DNA of 64,000 bases, from assembly GCA_041821185.1 (NCBI GenBank), contig JBGUBD010000011.1, positions 61,778-125,777 of the forward strand. Reading direction: 5' to 3'. A program made the translations under genes and the position numbers. The notes under the pieces are model-generated. The model worked only from the letters and a program-made list of their open reading frames with translations, was not told where the DNA came from and made no database searches. This DNA is from Phycisphaerales bacterium AB-hyl4 (GTDB lineage Bacteria; Planctomycetota; Phycisphaerae; Phycisphaerales; Phycisphaeraceae). Below, in pieces: positions 16,841-26,279 of this stretch (its first letter is position 1; every line of letters begins with the position of its first letter).

Positions 16841-18331
16841 TTACGATCCCTTGGCGGATGACTCGGCAACGGCATGCCTGCTTGCCTGTGCATGAGCCCA
16901 TGCCAGCGCTGCGACACCGAGCAGGACGGGCAACAGCAGTTCCAGGCCTTCTTCGCCGGCACGCAGAATGTGGTATGCCGTGCCGTCCACGACGATGCCG
17001 AACGACGCGTGCAGGAAGCCCGGCATCTGGTCGAAGGCCTCGGCGATGCCCATTGCCGCCAGCACAATGAGCAACACCTGTACCCAGCCTTCGCGCAGCC
17101 CTCGGCTCTGGCGTAGTAGATGGAACAGCACCATCAGGGTTGCCAGGCCGAGGACCACCCCGACGGCGATGATCGCGCTACCCTGTTCGTGCCATGTCTG
17201 ATACCACCGACCTTCGATCACCCCGGCCAAGAGGCACGTGCCAGCCAATGCGGCCACACGCCACCAGGCCATCGTCCGCCACAGGGCGACCAGGCTCACA
17301 CCCAGCCCCAGCCATAGCCAGACGCTGATTTTTTCAAAGACGCCCGTACCATCCGCGTACAGCCATCGGCTGGTCTGGTCGCTCAGCAGCACCGTCGAAA
17401 TCGTCACCGCCAGCAACGTCAGCACAATCCCCAGCACTGCCGAGCTTGTGGACGTGTTGACGAGTCGATCCCGCATCCGTTGCCAGTTGAGGCTGATCAC
17501 GCCGGCCAGTCGCGAGGCCGCCGGCTGTCGCGCATCGTCGTCCCCAAACAGTCGGCGGCGACGGGACGGGTCGGCCACGGCTTCGGACGCCTCGGCCGTG
17601 GGCTGGCGGGCAATCACCTGGATTTCGATCGCCAAGTGCGACAGGGCTGTCGCGGCGCGGCGGTTGAGCCGGTACCACCATTCCAGGTTTTCCAGTGGTG
17701 CGAGAACCCCGCCGGAGATGCAGCGGAACGCCTGCACGCGTTCGACTTCAAGATCAGTCGTCTGGCGGATCAGCTTGACGAATGATTGCTGGGTGAACAC
17801 CTGCACGTGACCGCGATGGCGGTCGGTCAGCCGATCCAGGTGCGGCACGATGTGGCGTCGCACGGCCGCGAGGCCGGGCGGGAAACTCGGCACGCCCAGG
17901 ATGGCGATGCCGCCGGGCCGCAGCACCCGGCCGATCTCCGAAAGCACGAAGTCCGCCCGGTGCAGATGCTCAAGCACCTGCTCGCAGATCACGATGTCGA
18001 ACGCACCATCCTCGTAGGGCAGGCCCTGCTCGGCATCGTGCATACGGTAGTGCCAGCGATCGGCTTCGAAGATGCGGTTCGTCGCCTTGGGCTCGTTGTC
18101 CATGCCGTGGAAGGTGATGCCTTCGTCCAGGCCCGCCGCCTTGAGGTACTTCAGCGTTCGCCCTTGAGCAGCGCCGATGTCCAGCAGTGCCAACGACCGA
18201 TCGGCATCGTCATTGGTCGCCAGTTTTTCGCGAAAAGCCCGCACCGCATCCACCATGCCGGGGTAACGCGCAAGTCGCAGGTGGTATCGCCGCTTCGAGG
18301 GTTCAACACCGAATGCAAGTTTTTCAGCCAT
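16841..18331 (-). CDS. SAM-dependent methyltransferase fused to six-span membrane domain
   Basis: About 496 residues. Residues about 30-230 form a class I methyltransferase (LLDIGAAQGRTLKYL motif I, FDIVICEQVLEHL, then VLRPGGIAILGVP). A linker of about 60 residues follows, then a C-terminal domain of about six membrane spans homologous to the 15854-16540 protein. A membrane-anchored methyltransferase of the type used on lipids or surface sugars is likely; the substrate is unknown. The ATG at 18331 has AGGA 8 bases upstream. ATGs at 18340 and 18373 are alternatives. Confidence 0.8.
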   Translation of the reverse strand: MAEKLAFGVEPSKRRYHLRLARYPGMVDAVRAFREKLATNDDADRSLALLDIGAAQGRTLKYLKAAGLDEGITFHGMDNEPKATNRIFEADRWHYRMHDAEQGLPYEDGAFDIVICEQVLEHLHRADFVLSEIGRVLRPGGIAILGVPSFPPGLAAVRRHIVPHLDRLTDRHRGHVQVFTQQSFVKLIRQTTDLEVERVQAFRCISGGVLAPLENLEWWYRLNRRAATALSHLAIEIQVIARQPTAEASEAVADPSRRRRLFGDDDARQPAASRLAGVISLNWQRMRDRLVNTSTSSAVLGIVLTLLAVTISTVLLSDQTSRWLYADGTGVFEKISVWLWLGLGVSLVALWRTMAWWRVAALAGTCLLAGVIEGRWYQTWHEQGSAIIAVGVVLGLATLMVLFHLLRQSRGLREGWVQVLLIVLAAMGIAEAFDQMPGFLHASFGIVVDGTAYHILRAGEEGLELLLPVLLGVAALAWAHAQASRHAVAESSAKGS

Positions 18332-18340
18332 GAGCTTCAT

Positions 18341-18852
18341 CCTGTTTGCAGTAGCCCGTACGGTTGACTGCAAGTAAGCGATCGGGATGGTCGGATTGCC
18401 GTCGATACTATTCGACTGGCTAATAGGGAGGCGACCGAAATGTCGTCAGATGCTTGGAACCGAGCGGACATTTTGATTTTTAAGCCGGGGTCCGTCGGTG
18501 CATCGAGGAGCCACAATATGCGTGCGACCACCCGTTCACGGTGGCGTGCAACTGCCTGGGAGGGGGACAGGCGCGGCGTCGGTCAGCAGGGGGAATGTTT
18601 CAGGCATGACGGATCGATTATAGACGTTGAGCAGTCGATCGCCACCTTTCCTATGTACGATCCATGCTCGCCACCGCAGCCCATGGCTATAAGCGCCCTC
18701 CTGCACGTCGCAGTCACTGGTGGCGACGTTTCAAAGCCGCGCGTGAACAGCGTCCTTCTTTATGATGTGCCGCGACGGGTGGGATGTTGTCTCGAAAGTG
18801 GAGCCAGTCATTCCGGCACGCCGCGACACGTTTCGCAATGAAGGAGTCACCC
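18341..18852. other. Intergenic region, no gene seen
   Basis: About 510 bases between the divergent methyltransferase and PGPGW genes. Frames on both strands are short or of non-protein-like composition. It presumably contains both promoters, none of which I can place confidently. Confidence 0.4.
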
Positions 18853-19281
18853 TTGCTTGCCTGGCTGGAAGAATACGAAGCGTTGCTCTGGTCGCTGACG
18901 GCGTTAAGCGTCTTCATGTTCGTCGCTACGTTGATCGCGATGCCGCTGCTGATTGCGCGTTTGCCGGCGGACTACTTCACCCGCCGGCCGGTGCGGGACT
19001 GGCCCACGCGTCATCCGGCGGTGCACCTGCTGCTCGTGGTGGCCAAGAACGCGCTTGGGCTGGTGCTGCTGCTGGCGGGGCTGGCGATGCTGGTGCTGCC
19101 CGGGCAGGGGTTGTTAACGATCTTCGTGGCGATCATGCTGCTGGACTTTCCGCGCAAGCGCGATCTGGAGCGCTGGCTGATCCGCCGACGGCCGATCTTT
19201 CGCGCCGCAAACTGGATTCGCGCCAAGCGTCACCGGCCGCCGCTGGAACTGCCTGAAGCGCATCGGGAGAAGCGACGGTGA
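18853..19281 (+). CDS. PGPGW-family membrane protein
   Basis: A 142-residue protein with two to three membrane segments (ALLWSLTALSVFMFVATLIA and ALGLVLLLAGLAMLVLPGQG). The LPGQGLLTI motif marks the putative transmembrane PGPGW family, and a basic C-terminal tail follows. The TTG start is preferred because AAGGAG lies 6 bases upstream. An ATG five codons earlier has no such site. Function is unknown. Confidence 0.7.
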   Translation: MLAWLEEYEALLWSLTALSVFMFVATLIAMPLLIARLPADYFTRRPVRDWPTRHPAVHLLLVVAKNALGLVLLLAGLAMLVLPGQGLLTIFVAIMLLDFPRKRDLERWLIRRRPIFRAANWIRAKRHRPPLELPEAHREKRR

Positions 19282-19337
19282 TGCCAACGATTGGCTGTTC
19301 GTGCTGACGGCGTTGCAAGGCAACGTACGCGACACCG

Positions 19338-20315
19338 CTACCGCATCGCCAGCCAGGTGATGTACGCCATGTAGCCCACTGCCAGCAAGCCGCCTTCCCA
19401 ACGTGATAGCTTCCGTTGCGACAGCGCCATCGGCAGTAGCGCGGCGGCGAAGCCGGTCATCACCAGCAGATCGATTCGTCCACCGGCGGGCAGGTCGGTG
19501 GGGGCGAGCGTGACGGTCAGGCCCCAGATGAACAGCAGGTTGAAGATGTTCGAGCCGACGATGTTGCCCACCGCCAGGTCGGTCTGCCCCCGCCGGGCGG
19601 CAACGATGGAGGTCGCCAGTTCCGGCAGGCTGGTGCCTACTGCCACGAGGGTGAGGCCGACGATCACGTCCGGGATGCCCGCCGCCTGCGCGAAGCCCAG
19701 CGCTCCGCGGACGGTCAGTTCGCCGCCGCCGACCAGCAGCAACAGGCCGCCGCCGACCAGGGCCGCGAGGCGCACGCCAGATGCCGTGGGAACCGTCTCA
19801 CCCCCAGCGGTGACGACCGGTGTGGTGAAATAAGCGTCGCTGTCGTGCTGACGCAAGGCGTCGCCGAGCGTGTAGTAGAGGAAGACCCCGAACAGCAGCA
19901 GAAGCATTAATCCGTCGCCGCGCGTGAAACGGTCGGCCCCGCCTTCGGTGAGGCTGTTGAGCCCCAGCACGACGGCGGCGAGGCTGGCCAGCAGCAGCAT
20001 GGGGATTTCGCGGGTGACAATCGAACGGTGGATCACCAGCGGATACGCCAGCGCGGTGATCGCTAATAGCAGCCCGACGTTGGCAATGTTCGAGCCGACG
20101 ACGTTGCCGAAGCCGATGGCGCTGTCGCCCCGGATCGCTGCCGCCAGATTGACCACCAGTTCCGGTGTGCTTGTGCCGAAAGCGACCACCGTCATGCCGA
20201 CGATGACCGGGGCCACGCCCAGCCGCTCGGCCAAGGCACTCGCTCCGCGAACGAGCAGTTCGCCGCCTGCAATGAGGACCGCCAGACCGACAAGCAGCAG
20301 CAGAAGGTGCAGCAT
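19338..20315 (-). CDS. Calcium/sodium antiporter (CaCA, YrbG-like)
   Basis: A 325-residue ten-span antiporter with the two inverted alpha-repeats of the CaCA family: GTSTPELVV with GNVVGSNIANV in the first half, and GTSLPELATS with GNIVGSNIFNL in the second. The Glu of each PEL and the Asn of each GSN are the cation ligands. It exchanges Ca2+ for Na+ or H+ across the inner membrane. Length matches the family (about 310-370). Confidence 0.92.
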   Translation of the reverse strand: MLHLLLLLVGLAVLIAGGELLVRGASALAERLGVAPVIVGMTVVAFGTSTPELVVNLAAAIRGDSAIGFGNVVGSNIANVGLLLAITALAYPLVIHRSIVTREIPMLLLASLAAVVLGLNSLTEGGADRFTRGDGLMLLLLFGVFLYYTLGDALRQHDSDAYFTTPVVTAGGETVPTASGVRLAALVGGGLLLLVGGGELTVRGALGFAQAAGIPDVIVGLTLVAVGTSLPELATSIVAARRGQTDLAVGNIVGSNIFNLLFIWGLTVTLAPTDLPAGGRIDLLVMTGFAAALLPMALSQRKLSRWEGGLLAVGYMAYITWLAMR

Positions 20316-20412
20316 GGAAGGGATTGTACGACAGGCTCGTGCTGAGCAAACTTGAAGCCTGCCCGGCTACAGGGGGAACCTGCCTCTTCCGCTCAGCTAT
20401 GATTTTCAAATC

Positions 20413-21453
20413 ATGACACTGCTGTTGACTTACTTGTTCGTGGCCCTGGCGATCTCGTTCTTGTGTTCGCTGCTGGAAGCGGCGCTGCTGAGCGTGCCGC
20501 GCTCGCACGTGGCGGTGATGGTGGAACAGGGCAGCCGAGCGGGCCAACGGCTCCAGCAGATGAAGGACGACGTGGATCGACCGTTGGCGGCGATCCTGAC
20601 ACTGAACACCTTCGCCCACACGCTGGGCGCGGCAGGCGTGGGGGCCCAGGCGACGCTGATCTGGGGCGAGGTGTGGGTGGGCGTGGTCAGCTTCGTGGTC
20701 ACGCTGCTGATCCTGATCTTCTCCGAGATCATCCCCAAGACCCTCGGGGCCGTGCACGCCAAGGGGCTCGCCGGCTTCACCGCCTGGACCGTGCACGGCA
20801 TGATCTTGATGTTGTTGCCGGTGGTGCTGGTGTGTGACTGGATTTCCAAGCTGCTGTCGGGGCGCAACCAGGCGGTGCCGCTGATCAGCCGTGACGAGGT
20901 GCGCAGCCTCGCCCGGCTGGCCCACGAGGAAGGGGCGATCGACCAGAGTGAGGCCCGGGTGATGCGCAACCTCATCGCCCTGCGTGAGGCGACGGTCGAG
21001 CAGGTGATGACGCCGCGCACCGTGGTGTACACGCTTCGGGCAGACCAGACGGTGCGGGAGGTCACGGAGGGCGAGCCGCTGCGGTTTGCCCGTGTACCGG
21101 TGGTCGGCGAGTCGCTGGACGACGTGAAAGGGCTGATCTACCGTCACGACCTGTTCAAGGCCCGGAGCGACGGACGGGCGGACGCCACGCTCGGCGAACT
21201 GGCCCAACCGGTGCATGCGGTGCCGGAGGTGGCGAAACTGCCGGCCGTCCTCGAGGAGTTTCTTCAGCGCCGGGCGCACTTGTTCCTCGTGGTGGACGAG
21301 TACGGCGGCACGGCGGGCATCGTCACGCTCGAAGACGTGCTGGAAACGCTGCTGGGGGTGGAAATCATGGACGAAACCGACGCGGTGGAGGACATGCGGC
21401 AACTGGCGAAGCAACTGCTGAACGCTCGAAGGCGAGGCGAAGGTCGTCGGTAG
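20413..21453 (+). CDS. CNNM/CorC-type transporter with CBS pair
   Basis: A 346-residue protein. An N-terminal DUF21/CNNM membrane domain (residues 1-165, with FSEIIPKTLGA) precedes a CBS pair (about 190-325, VMTPRTVVYTL and the VVDEYGGTAGIVTLEDVLE end). Family members act in Mg2+/Co2+ efflux or Mg2+ homeostasis. The C-terminal CorC_HlyC domain found in longer relatives is missing. It is divergent from the Ca2+/Na+ antiporter. Confidence 0.88.
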   Translation: MTLLLTYLFVALAISFLCSLLEAALLSVPRSHVAVMVEQGSRAGQRLQQMKDDVDRPLAAILTLNTFAHTLGAAGVGAQATLIWGEVWVGVVSFVVTLLILIFSEIIPKTLGAVHAKGLAGFTAWTVHGMILMLLPVVLVCDWISKLLSGRNQAVPLISRDEVRSLARLAHEEGAIDQSEARVMRNLIALREATVEQVMTPRTVVYTLRADQTVREVTEGEPLRFARVPVVGESLDDVKGLIYRHDLFKARSDGRADATLGELAQPVHAVPEVAKLPAVLEEFLQRRAHLFLVVDEYGGTAGIVTLEDVLETLLGVEIMDETDAVEDMRQLAKQLLNARRRGEGRR

Positions 21454-21590
21454 CTTCAAGTTCGCCATTCGCCTTGCATCTGTGGCGAAGAGCCTGCCAT
21501 TGCCGTACCATCTGGCCTTGGGACGATGCTCTGATACTGGTTTCACCCGCAGCCGATACCTGACGGACAAGACAGAAACAGCCGATTTTG

Positions 21591-22145
21591 ATGACGGGCA
21601 CGAAAGATCTCCATCGTTCTTTGATCGACACACCCCGCGCTAGGCGGCGCAGGGTGACCCGGAAGCATTGTGCCCGTCATGCCCCGCTGGCGGCGCTTGC
21701 CGTGGCATGGTGCCTGGCAGTGTTGCTGCCGCAGCCGGCGGTCGCGTCAGCCCATGCAAGCCCGCATGACCCGGCCCGCTTTGATGCGCCGTCGCTTTTC
21801 ATGACGGCCGCCGCGCGTGTCTCGTCCCCCCGCTACAGCTGGCCACGTTCCAGCAAGGCCGGATCATCGATCGCGGGCGTCTTCCGGCCCGCCAATATTC
21901 GCGTGAGCTCGTCCCCTGGTCCTGAACCTGTATGGTGCGTTCGTGATCGCTTGTCGACCGTCCTGGCCGCGGGTGGTGAGCGGCGCGGCAAGGCCGACGA
22001 GCAGCCTTCCAGTGCAATCACGACGGCCTGGCTCGACGCATTGTTTTTCACACCGGCTCGGGATGCCGCCTTGGTGGATCCCGTCGGTGGCGAATGCGCC
22101 CGACGCGGCATGCGTACGGCCGGGCGGCATCCGCCTCTGCAGTAA
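21591..22145 (+). CDS. Secreted small protein with RRGMxTAGRxPPL tail
   Basis: A 184-residue product. A basic N-terminus is followed by a signal-like hydrophobic stretch (LAALAVAWCLAVLLPQPAVA), then a low-complexity Ser/Pro/Ala middle, and it ends CARRGMRTAGRHPPLQ. The protein at 24021-24512 has the same layout and ends with a near-identical tail, and the nucleotide sequences of the tails also match. This shared end supports it as a real gene despite its poor composition. It lies before a K+/H+ antiporter gene. Function is unknown. Confidence 0.5.
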   Translation: MTGTKDLHRSLIDTPRARRRRVTRKHCARHAPLAALAVAWCLAVLLPQPAVASAHASPHDPARFDAPSLFMTAAARVSSPRYSWPRSSKAGSSIAGVFRPANIRVSSSPGPEPVWCVRDRLSTVLAAGGERRGKADEQPSSAITTAWLDALFFTPARDAALVDPVGGECARRGMRTAGRHPPLQ

Positions 22146-22319
22146 CCTCACATCCCCGGTTCTCGGGGTAGCGCACAGCCTACTCGTACTGCCGCGTGCC
22201 AGCGCTCGGGTTGATGTTGCCCAGCGGAGACGGTCTGAATCGATCGTCCCTATGCCTGGTGCCCCCGGAAATGCCCTGCACGCGATTGTTCACCGGGCCG
22301 CAGTGATTCGATAAACGCT

Positions 22320-23849
22320 ATGCCGGATATTCCTCTACTACTTCTGATCGCCGGTTTTCTGATTCTGCTGAGCATTCTGACCAGCAAGGTTTCGGAACGG
22401 TTCGGCGTGCCGGCGCTGCTGCTGTTCCTGGGCGTGGGCATGCTGGCCGGGTCCGATGGCATCGGCGGGATTCACTTTGACAACGCCCTGGTCGCCAACT
22501 TCGTCGGCACCATCGCGCTGGCCTACATCCTCTTCTCCGGCGGCCTGGACACCAGTTGGCAGAACATCCGCCCGGTGCTGTGGCGCGGCCTGACGTTGTC
22601 CACCCTCGGCGTGCTGATCACGGCGCTGCTGCTGGGCCTGTTCGTCTGGCTGGTGCTGGACTTCTCGTTCACCGCGAGCCTCCTGCTGGCCGCGATCGTG
22701 TCCTCGACCGACGCGGCGGCTGTGTTCTCGGTGCTGCGCTCGCGGGCCGTGAGCCTCAAGGGCAAGCTGCGTCCGCTGCTGGAACTGGAGTCGGGCAGCA
22801 ACGACCCGATGGCCATCTTTTTGACAATCGGCCTGATTCAGTTGCTGACCGTGCCGGACGCCTCCTGGCTGGCGCTGCTGCCGAGCTTTCTGCTGCAGAT
22901 GTCGCTTGGCACGGCGATCGGCCTGGGAACGGGAAGCCTCGCGTCGCTGGTGCTCAACCGCATCCGCCTGGACTACGAAGGCCTGTACCCGGTGCTGAGC
23001 ATGAGCATCGTCGTGATGGTCTTCGGCTTGGCCGAGACGGTCGGCGGCAATGGGTTCCTGGCGGTGTACCTGTGCGGCATCGTGCTGGGCAACCACGATT
23101 TCATCCACAAGCGCAGCCTCATGCGGTTCCACGACGGGCTGGGCTGGCTGATGCAGATCAGCATGTTCCTCGTGCTCGGGCTGCTGGTCTTCCCGTCGCA
23201 GCTGCCCACCGTCATCGGCTCAGGGCTGCTGGTCTCGGTGTTCCTGATGTTCGTCGCCCGGCCGATCGCAGTCTACATCGGCCTGTGGCGCAGCCAGTTC
23301 GACCTGCGCGAGCGAACGCTGGTCGCCTGGACCGGGCTGCGCGGAGCGGTGCCGATCGTGCTGGCGACCTTCCCGCTGCTGGCTGGCTACCCGCAGTCGG
23401 AGCTGATCTTCAACATCGTGTTCTTCGTCGTGCTGACCTCGGTCCTCCTGCAGGGCAAGACACTGATGCCCCTGGCCCGCTGGTTGGGGGTGGACGAGCC
23501 GCTGGCCTCACGCCCGCGCTATCCGCTGGAGTTCGAGCGGACGGAGAACATGCACGGTGAGACACGGGAGTTCGAGATTCAACCCGACGCGGCAGTCGTC
23601 GGCAAATGCATTGAAGACCTTGAACTGCCCTCGGACGTGCTGATCCTGCTGATTCACCGTGGCGAGCGCTTCGTCGTCCCACGCGGCCAGACGCGCATCG
23701 AGCCGCACGACGCACTGCTGGTGCTGGCGGAGCCGAACCTGCTGCATGTCGCTCGTCGCGTGCTGGAAGTGAAAGCTTCCGCGACGAAACCGGCCGTGGA
23801 TGCGGGCGTTTGTTCGGAAAAAACCGGCCACAGTGATAATACGGGGTAG
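22320..23849 (+). CDS. K+/H+ antiporter, CPA1/NhaP2 (CvrA)-like with RCK_C
   Basis: A 509-residue protein. A CPA1 membrane domain with about 12-13 spans (residues 1-390) carries the SNDPMA ion-binding motif (SGSNDPMAIFLT, about 159-170). A C-terminal RCK_C domain (about 410-495) ends with HDALLVLAEP. Length and arrangement match NhaP2-type K+/H+ antiporters used in cell-volume and pH control. It is flanked by two genes of one small secreted family. Confidence 0.92.
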   Translation: MPDIPLLLLIAGFLILLSILTSKVSERFGVPALLLFLGVGMLAGSDGIGGIHFDNALVANFVGTIALAYILFSGGLDTSWQNIRPVLWRGLTLSTLGVLITALLLGLFVWLVLDFSFTASLLLAAIVSSTDAAAVFSVLRSRAVSLKGKLRPLLELESGSNDPMAIFLTIGLIQLLTVPDASWLALLPSFLLQMSLGTAIGLGTGSLASLVLNRIRLDYEGLYPVLSMSIVVMVFGLAETVGGNGFLAVYLCGIVLGNHDFIHKRSLMRFHDGLGWLMQISMFLVLGLLVFPSQLPTVIGSGLLVSVFLMFVARPIAVYIGLWRSQFDLRERTLVAWTGLRGAVPIVLATFPLLAGYPQSELIFNIVFFVVLTSVLLQGKTLMPLARWLGVDEPLASRPRYPLEFERTENMHGETREFEIQPDAAVVGKCIEDLELPSDVLILLIHRGERFVVPRGQTRIEPHDALLVLAEPNLLHVARRVLEVKASATKPAVDAGVCSEKTGHSDNTG

Positions 23850-24020
23850 CGCCCGAACCAACGGCCTGGGAATCACGTTCTACAACAGGCAACCACCGAA
23901 AGACTGCAAGGCGTCACGGTATTGAAAACAGACGGCAACGATCCACGGTTCCACTGCTCCTACACATGCTTCGGCACGTGGCGCGGTGCTGTGGCGGATC
24001 TTTGCCTTAACAAGGCTCCG

Positions 24021-24512
24021 ATGACCTTCTTGACTCTTGTCTGGTGCGCTGCTGCGCTGCTTCAACAGGCCACGGCGGCTCAGCTGTCGCCGGGCTCCAG
24101 TCAACACGCTTACGTGGCGGCGGTGCAAAACGTCCAGGCTCTCGCACCGCGTCCGTTCCACTCCACCGCAAACCGGTCGCGGTTCGGGCCGTCCGGGGGG
24201 AGCGGAGGAACCGGGGTTGCTGCCCCGGCGAGTGTGGGCCTGCCGGTGGCCACCGCGGCGGGTGGCAGCGGCGCATCGCCGCCGTCGTCGAAGCCGTATC
24301 CGGAACAAGGCCGCGTCGCCAGTTTGCTGAGCGTATCAGGCACTGACACCGATTCGACTGAGGATCGACACGACCTGTCAGCCGCTGTCGCGCTGGCACG
24401 GGGCGATGAACACGCCCTGGCCCCGGGCCCACGGTTCAGGTCCGTGCACCGCGTGGCCGTGTACCTCCGCCGCGGCATGTCCACCGCCGGTCGCGATCCG
24501 CCCCCTCTGTAA
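24021..24512 (+). CDS. Secreted small protein with RRGMxTAGRxPPL tail (second copy)
   Basis: A 163-residue product. The signal-like N-terminus is MTFLTLVWCAAALLQQATAA, followed by a Gly/Ser/Ala-rich disordered middle and the C-terminal tail LRRGMSTAGRDPPPL. The tail matches that of the 21591-22145 product at both protein and DNA level, while the middles differ, which suggests a conserved function for the tail. It lies about 170 bases after the antiporter gene. No family is recognised. Confidence 0.5.
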   Translation: MTFLTLVWCAAALLQQATAAQLSPGSSQHAYVAAVQNVQALAPRPFHSTANRSRFGPSGGSGGTGVAAPASVGLPVATAAGGSGASPPSSKPYPEQGRVASLLSVSGTDTDSTEDRHDLSAAVALARGDEHALAPGPRFRSVHRVAVYLRRGMSTAGRDPPPL

Positions 24513-24787
24513 AGGCCCTCGCCGTCCCCTGATCCGCCGAGCGGCCTTGGCCCTGCGGGCACCCGGCCACGATCGTGGCCCGTTGTCGCTGTGGCACTGC
24601 CGGTGTCGCGGTGCTGGCGACGGCTGGCTCTCCTTCGCTCCATCCACACCCGCATCCACCACGCCGGCTCGACGTTCCATCGTCGCCGGGCACGTCCATG
24701 GCGCGCCCAAGGTGTCGATCGCCCCGCCGGTCGATTCGGCAGCTGATTCCCCCTCTTCCCTCGAGACGATTGCAGAGAGTTTCAACC

Positions 24788-25120
24788 ATGACCAACGAAC
24801 AAAACGATACGCCCACGTCCCTCTCCTCCCCCTATGCGTATGGCGTCGGCTGGCTGTCGCTCGGCCTGGCCCTCGCGGGCATCATCCTGATCTGCATGGG
24901 CGATCCGTTCTGGCTGGGCCTGCCGAGCAGCGCCGCCGCCGCATGGAGCGGACGTTGCGCGCTTCGGCATGGCCAGGACCAACACGCCGGGGCCCACCTG
25001 GGCCTCTATCTGGGCGTGTTCAACCTTGTCTTGTGGATGCTGCTGATCGTGTTCATGCAGTACATTCTTGGAATGGACGTCTCGTCGCTGTTCGAGATCC
25101 CGGGGCAGAACGGGCGGTAG
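24788..25120 (+). CDS. Small membrane protein (DUF4190-like)
   Basis: A 110-residue protein with two membrane segments (VGWLSLGLALAGIILICMG and LGLYLGVFNLVLWMLLIVF) separated by a hydrophilic loop, the layout of DUF4190-type proteins. The ATG is followed by a polar N-terminus (MTNEQNDTPTSL). Function is unknown. The 275 bases upstream contain no gene I can support. Confidence 0.55.
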   Translation: MTNEQNDTPTSLSSPYAYGVGWLSLGLALAGIILICMGDPFWLGLPSSAAAAWSGRCALRHGQDQHAGAHLGLYLGVFNLVLWMLLIVFMQYILGMDVSSLFEIPGQNGR

Positions 25121-25299
25121 TGTCGTGCGAACAAGCTGCACCCGCCTGACTGGCTGATCGCGAGCGTGCGCAGCAAGTCGGTGGCGTGTGGGCTCTGCGA
25201 CTGGATGATGCCACGGCTCCTTGCTTGCGGTGGTGAGACGCCGGGGGTCGGGGGCGCGGTCGCTGGGGTGTTCATGCGGGCTTGTATTCGGGCGGCTGT

Positions 25300-25773
25300 T
25301 CACGCGGACTTCGGTGTCTGGTCGTCCGCGTATCGGCCCGGCTCGAGCGGGTCGCCGGTAGGCATGTTGACCACCTGCACGCTCAATGCGGCAAGGGTAA
25401 TGTAGACCGCCGGAAACATCGACATCGCGGCGAGCGCCACCCCCATGCCCGCGACGCCCATCACCCCCATCGAAATCAGCAGCACCAGATTGCCCGTCAG
25501 ATAGGCGTCCGGCTGCACCGCGCCATCGTCGCGCCGCCTCCGTTGGTACAAACGACGACGGATCATGTACCCCGCCACCGCCAGCACGACAAGCGCCACT
25601 GCCGCTACCGCGTACAGCGGCCATGGAGGATCGATCACGGCCTCCAGCCCCGGACGATAGCCTACAACCAACACCGCCCCCATACCGAAAAACAGCTGCA
25701 CCACCAGCAGCGCCCACCACACGCCGCGCGTGATCGTCAACGCACGTTTGGACAACATCGCTTCGCCAGCCAT
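25300..25773 (-). CDS. Membrane protein
   Basis: A 157-residue protein with four predicted spans (GVWWALLVVQLFFGMGAVLVV, LYAVAAVALVVLAVAGYMI, LTGNLVLLISMGVMGVAG and VALAAMSMFPAVYITLAALS) and a basic cytoplasmic loop RRRLYQRRRRDD. ATG 25773 was chosen because GGGAG lies about 7 bases upstream. No family is recognised. Confidence 0.6.
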   Translation of the reverse strand: MAGEAMLSKRALTITRGVWWALLVVQLFFGMGAVLVVGYRPGLEAVIDPPWPLYAVAAVALVVLAVAGYMIRRRLYQRRRRDDGAVQPDAYLTGNLVLLISMGVMGVAGMGVALAAMSMFPAVYITLAALSVQVVNMPTGDPLEPGRYADDQTPKSA

Positions 25774-25860
25774 CGTTCCGCTCCCAGCCTTCGGCACTAC
25801 CGCAACACTGCCAGGGAACGATAGCAGCCGCCGCGGGGCTCGTCAGCCCGCCTGACACAC

Positions 25861-26145
25861 GAAGTCGGGCCGGTGCGGCTGCGGCGGTTTAACGATCACG
25901 GGATGCTGGTGGACGAGGGGGTGCTGCCGAGCACGTACCATCCGACGGCCAACTGGATGCAGCAGCAGGCGCGGAACGTGACGATGTAGACCGAAGACGA
26001 GGAGCTGGACCTGCGCTTCCTGATCCGGAATCGCGACAGCAAGTCCACCGAGGCATTCGACGAGCACTTCCGCCGGATCAGTGGCGAGCAGATCGCGAAG
26101 ACGCCGTTCCAGTCGCCGGCCGCGAATTCGTTCGCCGAGTCGTGG
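25861..26145 (+). pseudogene. Integrase-core (rve) transposase relic
   Basis: The frame reads STYHPTANWMQQQARNVTM, a stop TAG (25987-25989), then LDLRFLIRNRDSKSTEAF and KTPFQSPAANSFAESW. This is the middle and end of a retroviral-type integrase catalytic core, with the RDRD and P-x-A-N-x-(F/Y)-A-E-x-W blocks well preserved. The N-terminal part, the C-terminus and an intact frame are missing. It ends about 80 bases before the marR promoter. It is a dead transposase fragment. Confidence 0.65.
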
Positions 26146-26220
26146 GGTTTCGCGCCAGGAACGACGCTTTGGGCCGGGGCGGTGTGGCCCGCGTCAATGT
26201 TTCGACGCTCCCGCCATATG

Positions 26221-26252
26221 ATTGTTGACACAATTATTGTTCGGCGTATAAT
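26221..26252 (+). promoter_or_regulatory. marR promoter with overlapping operators
   Basis: TTGACA (26225-26230), 16 bases, TATAAT (26247-26252): a near-consensus sigma-70 promoter. Overlapping it are the palindromes ATTGT-TGAC-ACAAT (26221-26234) and ACAAT-T-ATTGT (26230-26240). A bound MarR dimer would cover the -35 box, so the gene is probably autorepressed. Confidence 0.7.
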
Positions 26253-26279
26253 ATCCCCGGTGATCAAGGAATCATGACC

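Noticed and set aside
18440-18841. 133-residue frame before the PGPGW gene
   Set aside because: Residue composition is unlike protein and it overlaps the region where the divergent promoters should be.
19798-21633. A 611-residue minus-strand frame across the Ca/Na antiporter and CNNM genes
   Set aside because: Very His/Arg/Gln-rich composition and no domains; it is a high-GC shadow of the CNNM gene on the other strand.
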